Shown: positions 45,666 to 54,596 of the stretch, one piece after another
Layout of the letters: the number at the start of each line of letters is the position of its first letter
Position numbering within the stretch: position 1 is the stretch's first letter
Assembly (NCBI GenBank): GCA_965267435.1
Contig: OZ253960.1
Span: 4,774,001 to 4,838,000, forward strand
Reading direction: 5' to 3'
DNA: 64,000 nucleotides
Source: JAWPMT01 sp965267435
GTDB lineage: Bacteria; Bacteroidota; Bacteroidia; Cytophagales; Cyclobacteriaceae
Position numbers and translations under genes: made by a program
The notes under the pieces: generated by a model
Databases searched by the model: none
Told to the model about the DNA's origin: nothing
Seen by the model: the letters and a program-made list of their open reading frames with translations, nothing else

Positions 45666-45829
45666 GAATAACGCTAAATGCCTATAGTCACCGAACAAGA
45701 TAGCGGTTTTTGGGCGCTTTGCAATAGGTGGAAGGGGCCGCTGTCATTCTGGTTTCGCTGAACCTTCATGAGGCAGCGGAGGAGCAAGCGTAATTAATTG
45801 CCTAACTTCCCCGGCCACGAAACCTGACG

Positions 45830-46309
45830 ATGATGGAGTATTTTCAAGATTTCATGCCCGGGAACATCTGCTTTGGCTGTGGAGCAGATAATCACGAGGG
45901 GCTACAGATCAAAAGCTACTGGGAAGACGACGTTGCTTGTTGCGAGTGGGAGCCTATCGAGAAGTACCAGGGCTGGCGAGGACTGCTCAATGGGGGGATC
46001 ATGGCTACATTGATCGACTGCCACTGTATGGGTGCGGCCATGGCACATGCCTGTAGGGAGGAGGGACGCTCACTTGGTACCGAACCGGAGTATCGGTACG
46101 CAACAGGCACCATGGAGATCAAGTATCTAAAGCCGACATCCAGTGAAAACCCGGTGGTACTAAAAGCGAAGGTCCAAGAGGCCACACCGAAAAAGACGGT
46201 GCTCAGTTGCGGATTCTATTGCGAAGGCGAGTTGACTGCTGAAGCGAAGGTGATCGCTATCCGGGTCTATGATAGCAGCAAGACCTACGCTGGCAATCCA
46301 TTCAACTAA
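45830..46309 (+). CDS. Hotdog-fold thioesterase (PaaI-like)
   Basis: 159 residues. Hotdog thioesterases hydrolyse acyl-CoA. The core motif 'YQGWRGLLNGGIMATLIDC' contains the family's GG-helix, followed by 'GTMEIKYLKPTS' and 'AEAKVIAIR' strands. The N-terminus 'PGNICFGCGADNHEGLQIKSYW' (Cys-Phe-Gly-Cys) is typical of a subgroup found across bacteria. It ends 14 bp before lgt, so the two are probably one transcript. The substrate is unknown. Confidence 0.85.
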   Translation: MMEYFQDFMPGNICFGCGADNHEGLQIKSYWEDDVACCEWEPIEKYQGWRGLLNGGIMATLIDCHCMGAAMAHACREEGRSLGTEPEYRYATGTMEIKYLKPTSSENPVVLKAKVQEATPKKTVLSCGFYCEGELTAEAKVIAIRVYDSSKTYAGNPFN

Positions 46310-46323
46310 AACTGCGCTAAGAC

Positions 46324-47085
46324 ATGCATCCAAAGATTGTGTCTTTTGGTGATTTCGCACTCTATTCGTACGGTCTGCTCATCATGACAGGGGCCATACT
46401 AGGGTACCTGTATCTGCGGCGGACAGCTCATCGCGAGTTGGGTGTAAATCCGGACAAAGTACAGATGTTGGCGGTCTGGATCATCTTCGCCGCGTTTGTG
46501 GGTGGCAAGTTGTTTTTCTATTTCGAAAAGCCGTCCTTCTACTTTTCACCACCGTCGAACATGCTCGTCAATTTTCGAACGGGCTTCGTCTTCTACGGTA
46601 GTTTACTCTTCGCTTTGCCCGTGGCCTTTTGGTACTTCCGCCGTGAGAAGTGGCAGGTATGGCCAATGTTGGACTTGTTGGCCATCACCGCTACCATCGT
46701 ACATGGCTTTGGACGAATGGGATGCTTCCTCGCCGGATGCTGCTATGGTCTGCCGAGCGACCAAGCATGGGCCGTGACATTCACGGATGAAGCTTCAAAG
46801 GCGCCACTGCACGAGGCGCTGCATCCTACCCAGCTCTATTCGGTGATGCTGATCGGTTCCATTGCTGCAGTACTTATGATGCTGAAACGCCATCGCCGGT
46901 TTGAAGGACAATTGTTCTTCATCTATATCGCATTGTACGCAGGTGGCCGAGCTGTCATCGAGATCTTCAGAGGCGATCTGCGCAGGGGATTTGTGATTGG
47001 GGAGTGGCTCTCGCATTCACAGTTCATTTCTATTCTCCTGATCGCAGGAATTGGTTGGATGTACTGGCGCAGGTCAAAGAAGTAG
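46324..47085 (+). CDS. lgt: Prolipoprotein diacylglyceryl transferase
   Basis: 253 residues. Lgt is the inner-membrane enzyme that transfers diacylglycerol to the lipobox cysteine of prolipoproteins. About seven hydrophobic segments are visible. The family signature lies at 'IVHGFGRMGCFLAGCCYG' (about residues 134-151), with 'LHPTQLYSV' and 'GGRAVIEIFRGDLRRG' downstream. These contain the expected conserved Arg residues. The two extra Cys in GCC are usual for this subgroup. It would act on lipoproteins such as the GldJ-like, GH97 and Ig-like products in this window. It is convergent with the lipid kinase gene, with 4 bp between stops. Confidence 0.93.
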   Translation: MHPKIVSFGDFALYSYGLLIMTGAILGYLYLRRTAHRELGVNPDKVQMLAVWIIFAAFVGGKLFFYFEKPSFYFSPPSNMLVNFRTGFVFYGSLLFALPVAFWYFRREKWQVWPMLDLLAITATIVHGFGRMGCFLAGCCYGLPSDQAWAVTFTDEASKAPLHEALHPTQLYSVMLIGSIAAVLMMLKRHRRFEGQLFFIYIALYAGGRAVIEIFRGDLRRGFVIGEWLSHSQFISILLIAGIGWMYWRRSKK

Positions 47086-47089
47086 CCAG

Positions 47090-47974
47090 TCAATGAAGTG
47101 CGCTCTTCACTCGGATATTGAACGCAGCCGGCAATACCTTAATGTCGAAGGGGGGTTGCCCCAGGAAGTCTCCATCGATATGTGCGGCCACTGACGAGTC
47201 CCCCTCAATTCTAACATTTGCCGTCTTGTACTCGGATACCTCCATAAGCTTGAAGTGTGTCCCCTTACTGAGGCGATGGATATTGGCAAATCGCTTCCAT
47301 GGGGGCAACTGCCGGATAACACAAATGTCTAGCATTCCGTCATTCAAAGAAGCATTGGGGGTGAGTCTGAATCCACCGCCGAAAGTGGTGCCATTGCCAA
47401 TGGTCATGAGAAACAAGTCTTCCTCCAGTTGTAAGTCATCCGCTGTGATGGCGATCGGCCTGGGCTTGTAGCCCGCAAGGATCTTCAGCACCGTCCAATA
47501 GTAGGCCAGATGTCCACTGAACCAACCTCGGTCCTCTAGCATCTCTTTCACTACCTGCCCATCAAAGCCCACTCCGACCCCATTCAGAAACAGTCGCCCA
47601 TTGCAATTACCTACGTCTATCGCTTGAAAAGTGCCCGAAATAGCGGTTTGCATGTATTCGGGGAAGTTCGAGCCGATAGCGATGTTCTTCACAAAGTCAT
47701 TGCCTGTGCCAGCTGGCAAAAAACTGACGGCCCAGCGTCTGTCCATATGATTGATGGCGCTATTGATCGTGCCATCGCCACCCACTATCAGTAGGTCAGT
47801 GACCGAATCAGTTTGTAGGGTCTCAAGTTGTGCAGAAAGCGGCACCTCTAATGAGGTAAAGACGATATCGCTCTTTATATCATGGTTAGCCAACTCTTTG
47901 CGTGCGGATTGTGCCAAAGTCTTGCCTCGACCTGATCCGGATGCCGGGTTAGCGATGATGAGAAATCTTCTCAA
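47090..47974 (-). CDS. Diacylglycerol/lipid kinase family protein (YegS/BmrU-like)
   Basis: 294 residues starting at TTG (47972-47974), one base after the TAG stop of the upstream peptidase gene. The spacing supports translational coupling. The N-terminal catalytic domain starts 'LIIANPASGSGRGKTL' and carries the nucleotide-binding 'IVGGDGTINSAINHM', 'FLPAGTGNDFVKNI' and 'LNGVGVGFDGQVVKEM'. The C-terminal sandwich has 'GGFRLTPNASLNDGMLDI' and 'AAHIDGDFLGQPPFDIKVLP'. It phosphorylates diacylglycerol or a related lipid. There is no membrane segment. Confidence 0.92.
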   Translation of the reverse strand: MRRFLIIANPASGSGRGKTLAQSARKELANHDIKSDIVFTSLEVPLSAQLETLQTDSVTDLLIVGGDGTINSAINHMDRRWAVSFLPAGTGNDFVKNIAIGSNFPEYMQTAISGTFQAIDVGNCNGRLFLNGVGVGFDGQVVKEMLEDRGWFSGHLAYYWTVLKILAGYKPRPIAITADDLQLEEDLFLMTIGNGTTFGGGFRLTPNASLNDGMLDICVIRQLPPWKRFANIHRLSKGTHFKLMEVSEYKTANVRIEGDSSVAAHIDGDFLGQPPFDIKVLPAAFNIRVKSALH

Positions 47975-47975
47975 G

Positions 47976-50117
47976 CTACAGCCGCTCGATGATGAAGTTG
48001 GTCATCATTTCATACAAATGATATCGCCCACCGGGTCCTCTTAATCCATGCGCCCGATCTGGATAATAGAAGGACTGGAACTGCTTTTTCGCTTTTATCA
48101 ATTCCTCCTGAAGCGCGACGCTATTAGCAAAATGGACGTTGTCATCCCCTGTGCCGTGAATGAGGAGGAAGTTGCCCTGGAGTTTGTCGGCATGTGTCAA
48201 AGGGCTATTGTCATCGTATCCATCGGGATTGTCCTGCGGTCTGCGCAGATATCGCTCAGTGTAGATCGTGTCATAAAACCTCCAGGAGGTGACGGGTGCC
48301 ACGGCGATTGCCGCCTTGAACAATCCCTCACCCAGAAACATCGCGAGTGAGGAGATGTATCCTCCATAGCTCCATCCCCAAATTCCCAGACGATCGCCAT
48401 CCACATACGGCAAGCCGGCAAAATAGCGCGCGGCCTCCAGGTGATCGATCGCCTCGTATTTGCCAAGCTGTTGATAGGTCATTTTCTTGAAATCGGCGCC
48501 TCTGCCGCCAGTACCTCTCGGATCGACGACCGCTACGATATAACCACGTTGCGCCAGCATCTGATGCCAGATGAAATGACCGCCACCCCAGCTGTTCATT
48601 ACGTTTTGAGAGCCGGGGCCACTGTATTGAAACACCAGCAATGGATACTCCTGATCTTCCTGAAATCCCGGGGGCTTGAGATAGTATCCATTGAGCGCTA
48701 CGCCTTCGCTGGTTTCAAACGTGAAAAACTCCTTCTTGCTGAGATCGAACTGAGATTGGCGATCGGCCAATTCCTCGTTGGTGACGAGTGTCTTGATCAT
48801 CGCCTGCTTACGAGTATCATGGAGCTGTACTTTGAGCGGGTTGTCTGCGGTGGAATAGAAATCCATGTAGTACTTCGTATCCGGACTCATGTCCACCGTA
48901 TGCACTCCTGGTTGTTCTGTGATCTTCTTTTTTTGCTTCCCATTGAATCGGATACTGTACAAATGGCGCTCCATTGGTGAGTCCTCGGTCGAAAGGTAGT
49001 AGAGCAATTCTCTCTTCTCATCTAATCCTACGAGTGTCCTCGCAGTCCAATCGCCGGTGGTGATCTGATTGATCAGGGTGCCGTCCATGCTGTACAGATA
49101 GAAGTGCTTGTTTCCATCGCCCTCACTACTGTAGAGGAACCGATCTTCTGATAGGTAAGTCAGGTCATCACAAAAAGTCAGATGCACGTAGGTTTCGGAG
49201 GTTTCGGTGAGAATGCTTTGTGATGCTCCAGACACTGGATCCACGTGGAACACCTCTCTTGTATTTTGCCACCTATTCAGTTTCTGCACCGAGACCTGGC
49301 CAGCGGGCGTCCAGGAAACACGCGGATAATAGACATCCACATTAGACCCCAGGTCCGCTTTTTGGGTCTCTCCTGATGGGAGGTGATGGATCCAGACACT
49401 GACTACAGAATTCTTCTCTCCCGCCTTGGGGTATTTGTAGCGGTAATCACGCGGATAAAGGCTCCCCTGATCCCAATATTGCAGGTTGTACTCCGGGATC
49501 TCACTCTCATCAAATTTGATAAATGCGATGTACTGGCCGTCCGGGCTCCATGCGAATGCTTTCGTGAGATAGAGCTCCTCTTCATACACCCAATCAGCAC
49601 TTCCGTTGATGATCTTGTTGAATTCGCCATCGTCAGTCAGTGGGCGAGTGGTAGTAAGGTCTGTCACAAACATATTGTTGTCCTGGACATAGGCGATCTC
49701 TCCTCCATTGGGCGAAAACGTCGCGTAAGAACAGGGGCTATCAGACACCTTTGCCAACAATTGGCCCTGTTGCAGATCGTAGGCATAGTAAATGCCGACA
49801 AATGATCGCCTGTAGATGGATTGACGGTTGGTAAGCAAGAGGATCTTTGTCTCATCTCCAGAAAACTCATAGTCATTGAGTGTCACACCCAATTGATTCC
49901 CATCGACCAGGGTGCGAACCGGGAGGCCCGTTTCGATGCTGTACTGTTTGACGGCATTGTCACTGAGGGCCGTATAGTATTCTCCATCGTTCATCCAATT
50001 GACCCGCTGTACGGTCTCAGGCGTGAAGGTGCCGTCGACTACGTGCGAAAGCTCAATCCGCTGAGCATGGGCGATTTGTGTAACGATCAGGGCGGTGATG
50101 ATACAGATCTTTCTCAT
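47976..50117 (-). CDS. S9 family prolyl oligopeptidase, DPP-IV-like, exported
   Basis: 713 residues from the ATG at 50117 (MRKICIITALIVTQIAHAQ, a signal peptide). An upstream frame extension to 50249 would overlap the dehydratase gene and is rejected. Residues about 40-480 are the DPP-IV N-terminal beta-propeller, with 'DWVYEEELYLTKAFAWSPDG'. The Glu pair there binds the substrate amino terminus in DPP-IV. The alpha/beta-hydrolase domain has the complete triad: Ser582 in 'GWSYGGYISS', Asp659 in 'GTGDDNVHF' and His690 in 'DRAHGLRG'. It would remove N-terminal dipeptides with Pro or Ala at position two, in the periplasm. It lies 20 bp after the dehydratase gene, and the lipid kinase gene follows at 1 bp. 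Confidence 0.95.
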   Translation of the reverse strand: MRKICIITALIVTQIAHAQRIELSHVVDGTFTPETVQRVNWMNDGEYYTALSDNAVKQYSIETGLPVRTLVDGNQLGVTLNDYEFSGDETKILLLTNRQSIYRRSFVGIYYAYDLQQGQLLAKVSDSPCSYATFSPNGGEIAYVQDNNMFVTDLTTTRPLTDDGEFNKIINGSADWVYEEELYLTKAFAWSPDGQYIAFIKFDESEIPEYNLQYWDQGSLYPRDYRYKYPKAGEKNSVVSVWIHHLPSGETQKADLGSNVDVYYPRVSWTPAGQVSVQKLNRWQNTREVFHVDPVSGASQSILTETSETYVHLTFCDDLTYLSEDRFLYSSEGDGNKHFYLYSMDGTLINQITTGDWTARTLVGLDEKRELLYYLSTEDSPMERHLYSIRFNGKQKKKITEQPGVHTVDMSPDTKYYMDFYSTADNPLKVQLHDTRKQAMIKTLVTNEELADRQSQFDLSKKEFFTFETSEGVALNGYYLKPPGFQEDQEYPLLVFQYSGPGSQNVMNSWGGGHFIWHQMLAQRGYIVAVVDPRGTGGRGADFKKMTYQQLGKYEAIDHLEAARYFAGLPYVDGDRLGIWGWSYGGYISSLAMFLGEGLFKAAIAVAPVTSWRFYDTIYTERYLRRPQDNPDGYDDNSPLTHADKLQGNFLLIHGTGDDNVHFANSVALQEELIKAKKQFQSFYYPDRAHGLRGPGGRYHLYEMMTNFIIERL

Positions 50118-50137
50118 TATCAAAAAAATGGTGTTTG

Positions 50138-51088
50138 TCAAAAGGGCAGATTGCCCAAATCTACGTTGCCGCCGGTTAGGATGATACCGACTTTCTTGCC
50201 GTGAAAAAGCTCTTTGTTCTTTATCACTGCCGCCAAAGGCACCGCACAAGAAGGCTCAACGATGATCTTCATACGCTCCCAGATCAGACGCATCGCAGCA
50301 ACGATCTCCTCTTCGGTCACCAGGAGAATATCGGTAACCAGTTCGCGGATGATCTCAAAATTTCGTTTGCCCAGAGATGTTTTCAGTCCGTCGGCTATTG
50401 TGGGTTTGTTCGTAGGCGGAGCCAGTTTCCCACTCTTGAAGGAAGTATGGGCGTCGTTCACCTGGTCCGGTTCTCCGAGGATCACCTCTGTGTTCGGGGT
50501 GAGGTACTTGACAGCCAGTGCCGCGCCGGCACTCAGGCCACCCCCACCCACCGGCGTCATAAGTACATCCAAATGGCCGCAGTCTTCTATCAGCTCCTTC
50601 GCGGCAGTGGCTTGGCCTGCAATGATGCGCTCATCATCGTAGGGGTGTACAAATATTGCCCCTGTCTCCTCGATCACCCGATCACAAGTAGCTTCGCGTG
50701 CTTCTACCGTGGGCTCGCAAAAAATGATCTTCGCGCCGTAGCCCTCTACCGCTCTCTTTTTCACCTCCGGCGCATTCTTGGGCATGACGACATAGGCGGG
50801 GACGCCGGCCATCTGGCTTGCTAACGCCACCGCCTGGGCATGGTTGCCAGACGAGTGTGTCGCAAATCCCTTTTCCCGGTCTTCTGGACGATAGGAGAAT
50901 ATGGCATTGGCAGCACCGCGCATCTTGAAGGCCCCTACTTTCTGGAAGTTTTCACACTTGAAGGCGATTTCGCAACCCGTTAGGTCGTCGATCGAGTGTG
51001 ACGTGAGGATGGGTGTGCGCAGAATATACTTCTCTATCCGCTGATGTGCCCGTTTGATGTCGCTGAGTGTTGGTTTGAACTGATTCAT
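50138..51088 (-). CDS. Threonine/serine dehydratase (PLP-dependent, no ACT domain)
   Basis: 316 residues. It is a fold-type II PLP enzyme that deaminates threonine to 2-oxobutanoate or serine to pyruvate; serine racemases are close relatives. The PLP Lys is in 'FQKVGAFKMRGA' (about residue 54), with 'THSSGNHAQAVALA', 'MTPVGGGGLSAGAALA' as the phosphate loop and 'GKKVGIILTGGNVDL' at the end. The length lacks the C-terminal regulatory domain of biosynthetic IlvA, so this is the catabolic or racemase-like type. It heads a likely operon with the S9 peptidase and lipid kinase genes. Confidence 0.92.
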   Translation of the reverse strand: MNQFKPTLSDIKRAHQRIEKYILRTPILTSHSIDDLTGCEIAFKCENFQKVGAFKMRGAANAIFSYRPEDREKGFATHSSGNHAQAVALASQMAGVPAYVVMPKNAPEVKKRAVEGYGAKIIFCEPTVEAREATCDRVIEETGAIFVHPYDDERIIAGQATAAKELIEDCGHLDVLMTPVGGGGLSAGAALAVKYLTPNTEVILGEPDQVNDAHTSFKSGKLAPPTNKPTIADGLKTSLGKRNFEIIRELVTDILLVTEEEIVAAMRLIWERMKIIVEPSCAVPLAAVIKNKELFHGKKVGIILTGGNVDLGNLPF

Positions 51089-51306
51089 GCGTATATTTAT
51101 AAACGGATTTCAGGTAGCTGTTTTCCTCACTTTTATATTCCGCCGTGCCCATACAAATATGGTGATACGAAATCTGAAATCACCAGAGTAGACCTCATTC
51201 TTTAAGTCAAGAGTTGAATCGCATTTGTGTTATGAATTGAGATCATCCTGGTCGTCTGCAGCTGCCGGATTCTGGCTTGTGCAACCAATAGACTGTTTTT
51301 TTAACC

Positions 51307-51735
51307 ATGTTGATGATCGAAACAAATGACAGGCTCAGTTATGAGGGCAGCGGCGTCACCCCTTTCGTATTGATCGATACTTACGAGAACCTCCTGGAGA
51401 TAAAGGGACGCTCTTACCCCGAAGTAGCATCCAGTTTCTATTTCCCTATCCAAGATTACATTCAAAACCGAGTTAAACGACAAACCCGAGGCCTGTTCAC
51501 GGTGAACATCGCTTTGGAGTACTGCAACACGAGCTCGGTCAAATGCCTTCTGGGTATCCTCAAAGAATTGGACGAGCGCCACGTGGAACAGGGTCATCCC
51601 GTAGTGATCAATTGGTACTATGAGGCGCTTGATGTCGACAATCGAGAAATAGGAGAAGATCTTGCCAGCTGCCTGCAGGTCCCTTTCAATTTCTACGCCT
51701 GTAGCGAAACACCCGAGAAGGTGATCGTTACCTAG
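51307..51735 (+). CDS. SiaC-like protein (DUF1987)
   Basis: 142 residues (a second ATG two codons in is possible). The family pattern is clear: 'TPFVLIDTYENLLEIKGRSYPEV', 'FYFPIQDYI', 'ALEYCNTSSVKCLLGIL' and 'VVINWYYEALDVDNREIGED'. In Pseudomonas SiaC is switched by phosphorylation of a Thr in the 'NTSS' segment by the kinase SiaB and binds a diguanylate cyclase. Here that segment is kept, but no siaA, siaB or cyclase gene is adjacent, so the partner must be elsewhere. Its stop codon overlaps that of polA on the other strand. Confidence 0.85.
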   Translation: MLMIETNDRLSYEGSGVTPFVLIDTYENLLEIKGRSYPEVASSFYFPIQDYIQNRVKRQTRGLFTVNIALEYCNTSSVKCLLGILKELDERHVEQGHPVVINWYYEALDVDNREIGEDLASCLQVPFNFYACSETPEKVIVT

Positions 51736-54512
51736 TGGGCTTCTAACCAGTTGCTCCCGTGACCCATACCCACTTCCATTGGAACATCTAGGGGTATGGC
51801 CGTCTTCATCAGCCTACTGACCTCCGCACTCAGAAGCTCCAGTTCATCTTTGTGTGCTTCGAATACCAGTTCGTCATGTACCTGCATGATCATTTTTGAG
51901 CGCAACTGCTTCTCACGCATCATTTTGTGAATATTGATCATAGCGACCTTGATCATATCTGCCGCACTTCCCTGAATTGGTGCATTTACGGCATTCCGTT
52001 CGTCGAAGCCTCGTGTGGTGAAGTTGCGCGAATTGATGTTTCTCAAATACCTGCGACGGCCGAGAATGGTTGACACGAAGTGCCGCTCGCGTGCCTCATT
52101 GACAGCGTTGTCCATGTATTCCTTTACGGCTGGAAATTCATTGAAATAGGACGAGATGATGTCTGCAGCCTCACTTCGCGGAATGTTGAGGTTTTGCGAA
52201 AGCCCAAATGGCGAGATACCGTATATGATGCCAAAGTTCACTTCCTTGGCCTTGCGACGCATATTGGGATCCACCTCCTCCAGTGGTACTTTGAATACCT
52301 TGCTCGCCGTATTGGCATGGATGTCCCTGCCTTCCTTGAAAGCCCCTATCATGCTCTCGTCACCAGAGAATGCCGCCATAATGCGAAGTTCGATCTGCGA
52401 GTAGTCAGCTGACAAAATCAGGAAGTCATCGTCGCCCGGCACAAAAGCTTTTCGTATTTCACGCCCTTTGGGAGTTCTGATAGGGATGTTCTGGAGGTTA
52501 GGATTATTGGAGCTTAACCTGCCGGTAGCAGCAACAGTCTGCCTGTAATCCGTATGCACTCGGCCATCTCGCTGACTCACAAGCTTCGGCAGGGCATCCA
52601 CATATGTGGATTTCAATTTCTGGTATTCACGATACTCCAAGATCTTACTGGCAATCGCATGCTCGTTGGCCAGTTTGCTGAGGATATCTTCTCCCGTAGC
52701 ATATTGGCCGGTCTTCGTCTTCTTGGGCTTATCCATCAGCTGCAACTTCTCAAAGAGAATCACGCCCAGTTGCTTTGGTGAGCCAATATTGAATGCCTCT
52801 CCGGCCAGTTCGAAAATTTCCTTTTCAATATTCACACTCAGCGAGCCAAGCTCCTCTGACATGTCGTTCAGGGCGTCCGGGTCAATGCTGACGCCCTCAT
52901 ATTCCATGTCTGCCAATACATAAGACAGCGGCTGCTCTACATCGTGCAGGAGTTTGTGTAGATCTCTCTCGTCGATATCTTTCGACAGTTTGTCCTTTAG
53001 CTGCAGGGTAATGTCAGCATCCTCACCAGCATATTGGCTGACTTTCTCCACCGGCACATCACGCATGGATTTCTGACGACGGCCTTTCGGCCCGATCAGC
53101 GTTTCGATGCTGATAGGCACATAATGGAGATAGCGGTCCGCCAGGACATCCATGTTGTGTGCCGCCTCGGGCTCGATGAGGTAATGGGCCAGCATCGTGT
53201 CGAAGATCTCCCCATGGATGTGGATATCATAGTTGCGGAGGATCTGCATGTCGTATTTCAGGTTTTGCCCGATTTTCCTGATGCCTCCATCTTCAAATAC
53301 CTCCCTGAATAGGTGAAGCCTAACCTTGGCTGCTTCCTGATCCTCTGGAAATGGCACATAGTACGCCTCGTGCGCTTTGATACTGAAAGCAATGCCGACC
53401 AGTTCCGCATCCACTGTTTCCAAGCTGGTGGTCTCTGTGTCAAAGCAAAACTCAGATTGGCCGGCAAGAAGCGAGACCAGCTCTTCAATCTCTTTTGCAT
53501 CTTCTACCAGATGATACTTCACATCAAAAGAGGATATGCTCTTCTTGATAGAGTTCGTGGTTTCCTCCTTTTCAGCAGGAGCTTCTTCAAACAGACCCAA
53601 CTGGGCCTTATCTGCCGCCTTCTTCATGGCCGTCTCGCCGCCGAAGACGCGTTTGGACAAGGTACGAAACTCCAGCTCATCGAACACCGGTATGAGCAGC
53701 TCCTCATTGGGCCCACTGTACTTCAGAAGTTCCTCGTCCAAGTCAATATTCACCTCTGTATCGATGGTGGCCAGTTGTTTGGACATGATGCCCTGGTCTC
53801 CGAATTCCTCGATCTTCTTTCGCAAGCTGCCTTTGAAGTCTTCCACATGGGCCACGATGTCTTCCACTGAATCGTATTCTTTGAGGAGTTTGGAGGCGGT
53901 CTTATCGCCGATACCCGGAATACCGGGGATATTGTCAACGCTATCGCCCTTGAGCCCCAGGACGTCGATCACTTGATGAACTTCCCTGATGTCGAACTTC
54001 TTTAGAACTTCAGGTATGCCCAGTACTTCCACGGCATTTCCCATCCGGGCAGGTTTGTAGAGGTAGATTTTTTCCTCCACCAACTGCGCGAAATCCTTGT
54101 CAGGAGTCATCATGTATACTGTGTAGTCTTCCCTGGCCGCCTTTTTTGCCAAGGTGCCAATTAGGTCGTCCGCTTCAAAGCCATCCATTTCTAAAATGGG
54201 AATGCCGAATCCTTCAATGATTTTCTTACAATAGGGGATGGCCACCTCGATCTCTTCGGGCTGTCGCTCGCGATTGGCTTTGTACTCTTTGTATTCTGTG
54301 TGTCGAAAAGTGGGTGCTTCAGTGTCAAATGCCACACCGATATGCGTGGGAGATTCCTTGGTGATGATCTCATAGAGGACGTTGGCAAAACCAAGTGTGG
54401 CGCCAGTGTTCACCCCCTTACTGTTGACAATTGGGTTGTTGCTCAATGCAAAGTGGGACCTATAGATAAGGGCCATTGCATCCAGAAGAAATAGCTTTTT
54501 CGATTCGGACAT
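51732..54512 (-). CDS. polA: DNA polymerase I
   Basis: 926 residues from the ATG at 54512; a start two codons earlier is possible. All three domains are present. The 5' nuclease has 'FLLDAMALIYRSHFA', 'FEADDLIGTLA' and 'VIDVLGLKGDSVDNIPGIPGIG'. The proofreading exonuclease has an intact 'FCFDTETTSLE' near residue 353, unlike the inactive Taq type. The polymerase has 'ILSADYSQIELRIMAAFSGD' (about 701), 'KEVNFGIIYGISPFGLSQ' and 'MQVHDELVFEA' (about 875). It fills gaps in repair and replaces RNA primers. It is convergent with the siaC-like gene; the two stop codons share one CTAG. Confidence 0.97.
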   Translation of the reverse strand: MSESKKLFLLDAMALIYRSHFALSNNPIVNSKGVNTGATLGFANVLYEIITKESPTHIGVAFDTEAPTFRHTEYKEYKANRERQPEEIEVAIPYCKKIIEGFGIPILEMDGFEADDLIGTLAKKAAREDYTVYMMTPDKDFAQLVEEKIYLYKPARMGNAVEVLGIPEVLKKFDIREVHQVIDVLGLKGDSVDNIPGIPGIGDKTASKLLKEYDSVEDIVAHVEDFKGSLRKKIEEFGDQGIMSKQLATIDTEVNIDLDEELLKYSGPNEELLIPVFDELEFRTLSKRVFGGETAMKKAADKAQLGLFEEAPAEKEETTNSIKKSISSFDVKYHLVEDAKEIEELVSLLAGQSEFCFDTETTSLETVDAELVGIAFSIKAHEAYYVPFPEDQEAAKVRLHLFREVFEDGGIRKIGQNLKYDMQILRNYDIHIHGEIFDTMLAHYLIEPEAAHNMDVLADRYLHYVPISIETLIGPKGRRQKSMRDVPVEKVSQYAGEDADITLQLKDKLSKDIDERDLHKLLHDVEQPLSYVLADMEYEGVSIDPDALNDMSEELGSLSVNIEKEIFELAGEAFNIGSPKQLGVILFEKLQLMDKPKKTKTGQYATGEDILSKLANEHAIASKILEYREYQKLKSTYVDALPKLVSQRDGRVHTDYRQTVAATGRLSSNNPNLQNIPIRTPKGREIRKAFVPGDDDFLILSADYSQIELRIMAAFSGDESMIGAFKEGRDIHANTASKVFKVPLEEVDPNMRRKAKEVNFGIIYGISPFGLSQNLNIPRSEAADIISSYFNEFPAVKEYMDNAVNEARERHFVSTILGRRRYLRNINSRNFTTRGFDERNAVNAPIQGSAADMIKVAMINIHKMMREKQLRSKMIMQVHDELVFEAHKDELELLSAEVSRLMKTAIPLDVPMEVGMGHGSNWLEAH

Positions 54513-54596
54513 GATCACGTAAAAGTAGAGCGCAATATTAGAATAGCTGCATCATCCAGCAGAAGGCCACACGAGAAAAGTCAAATTCGTGGGGCA

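Noticed and set aside
53313..53870. 185-codon plus-strand frame
   Set aside because: Antisense to the exonuclease region of polA.
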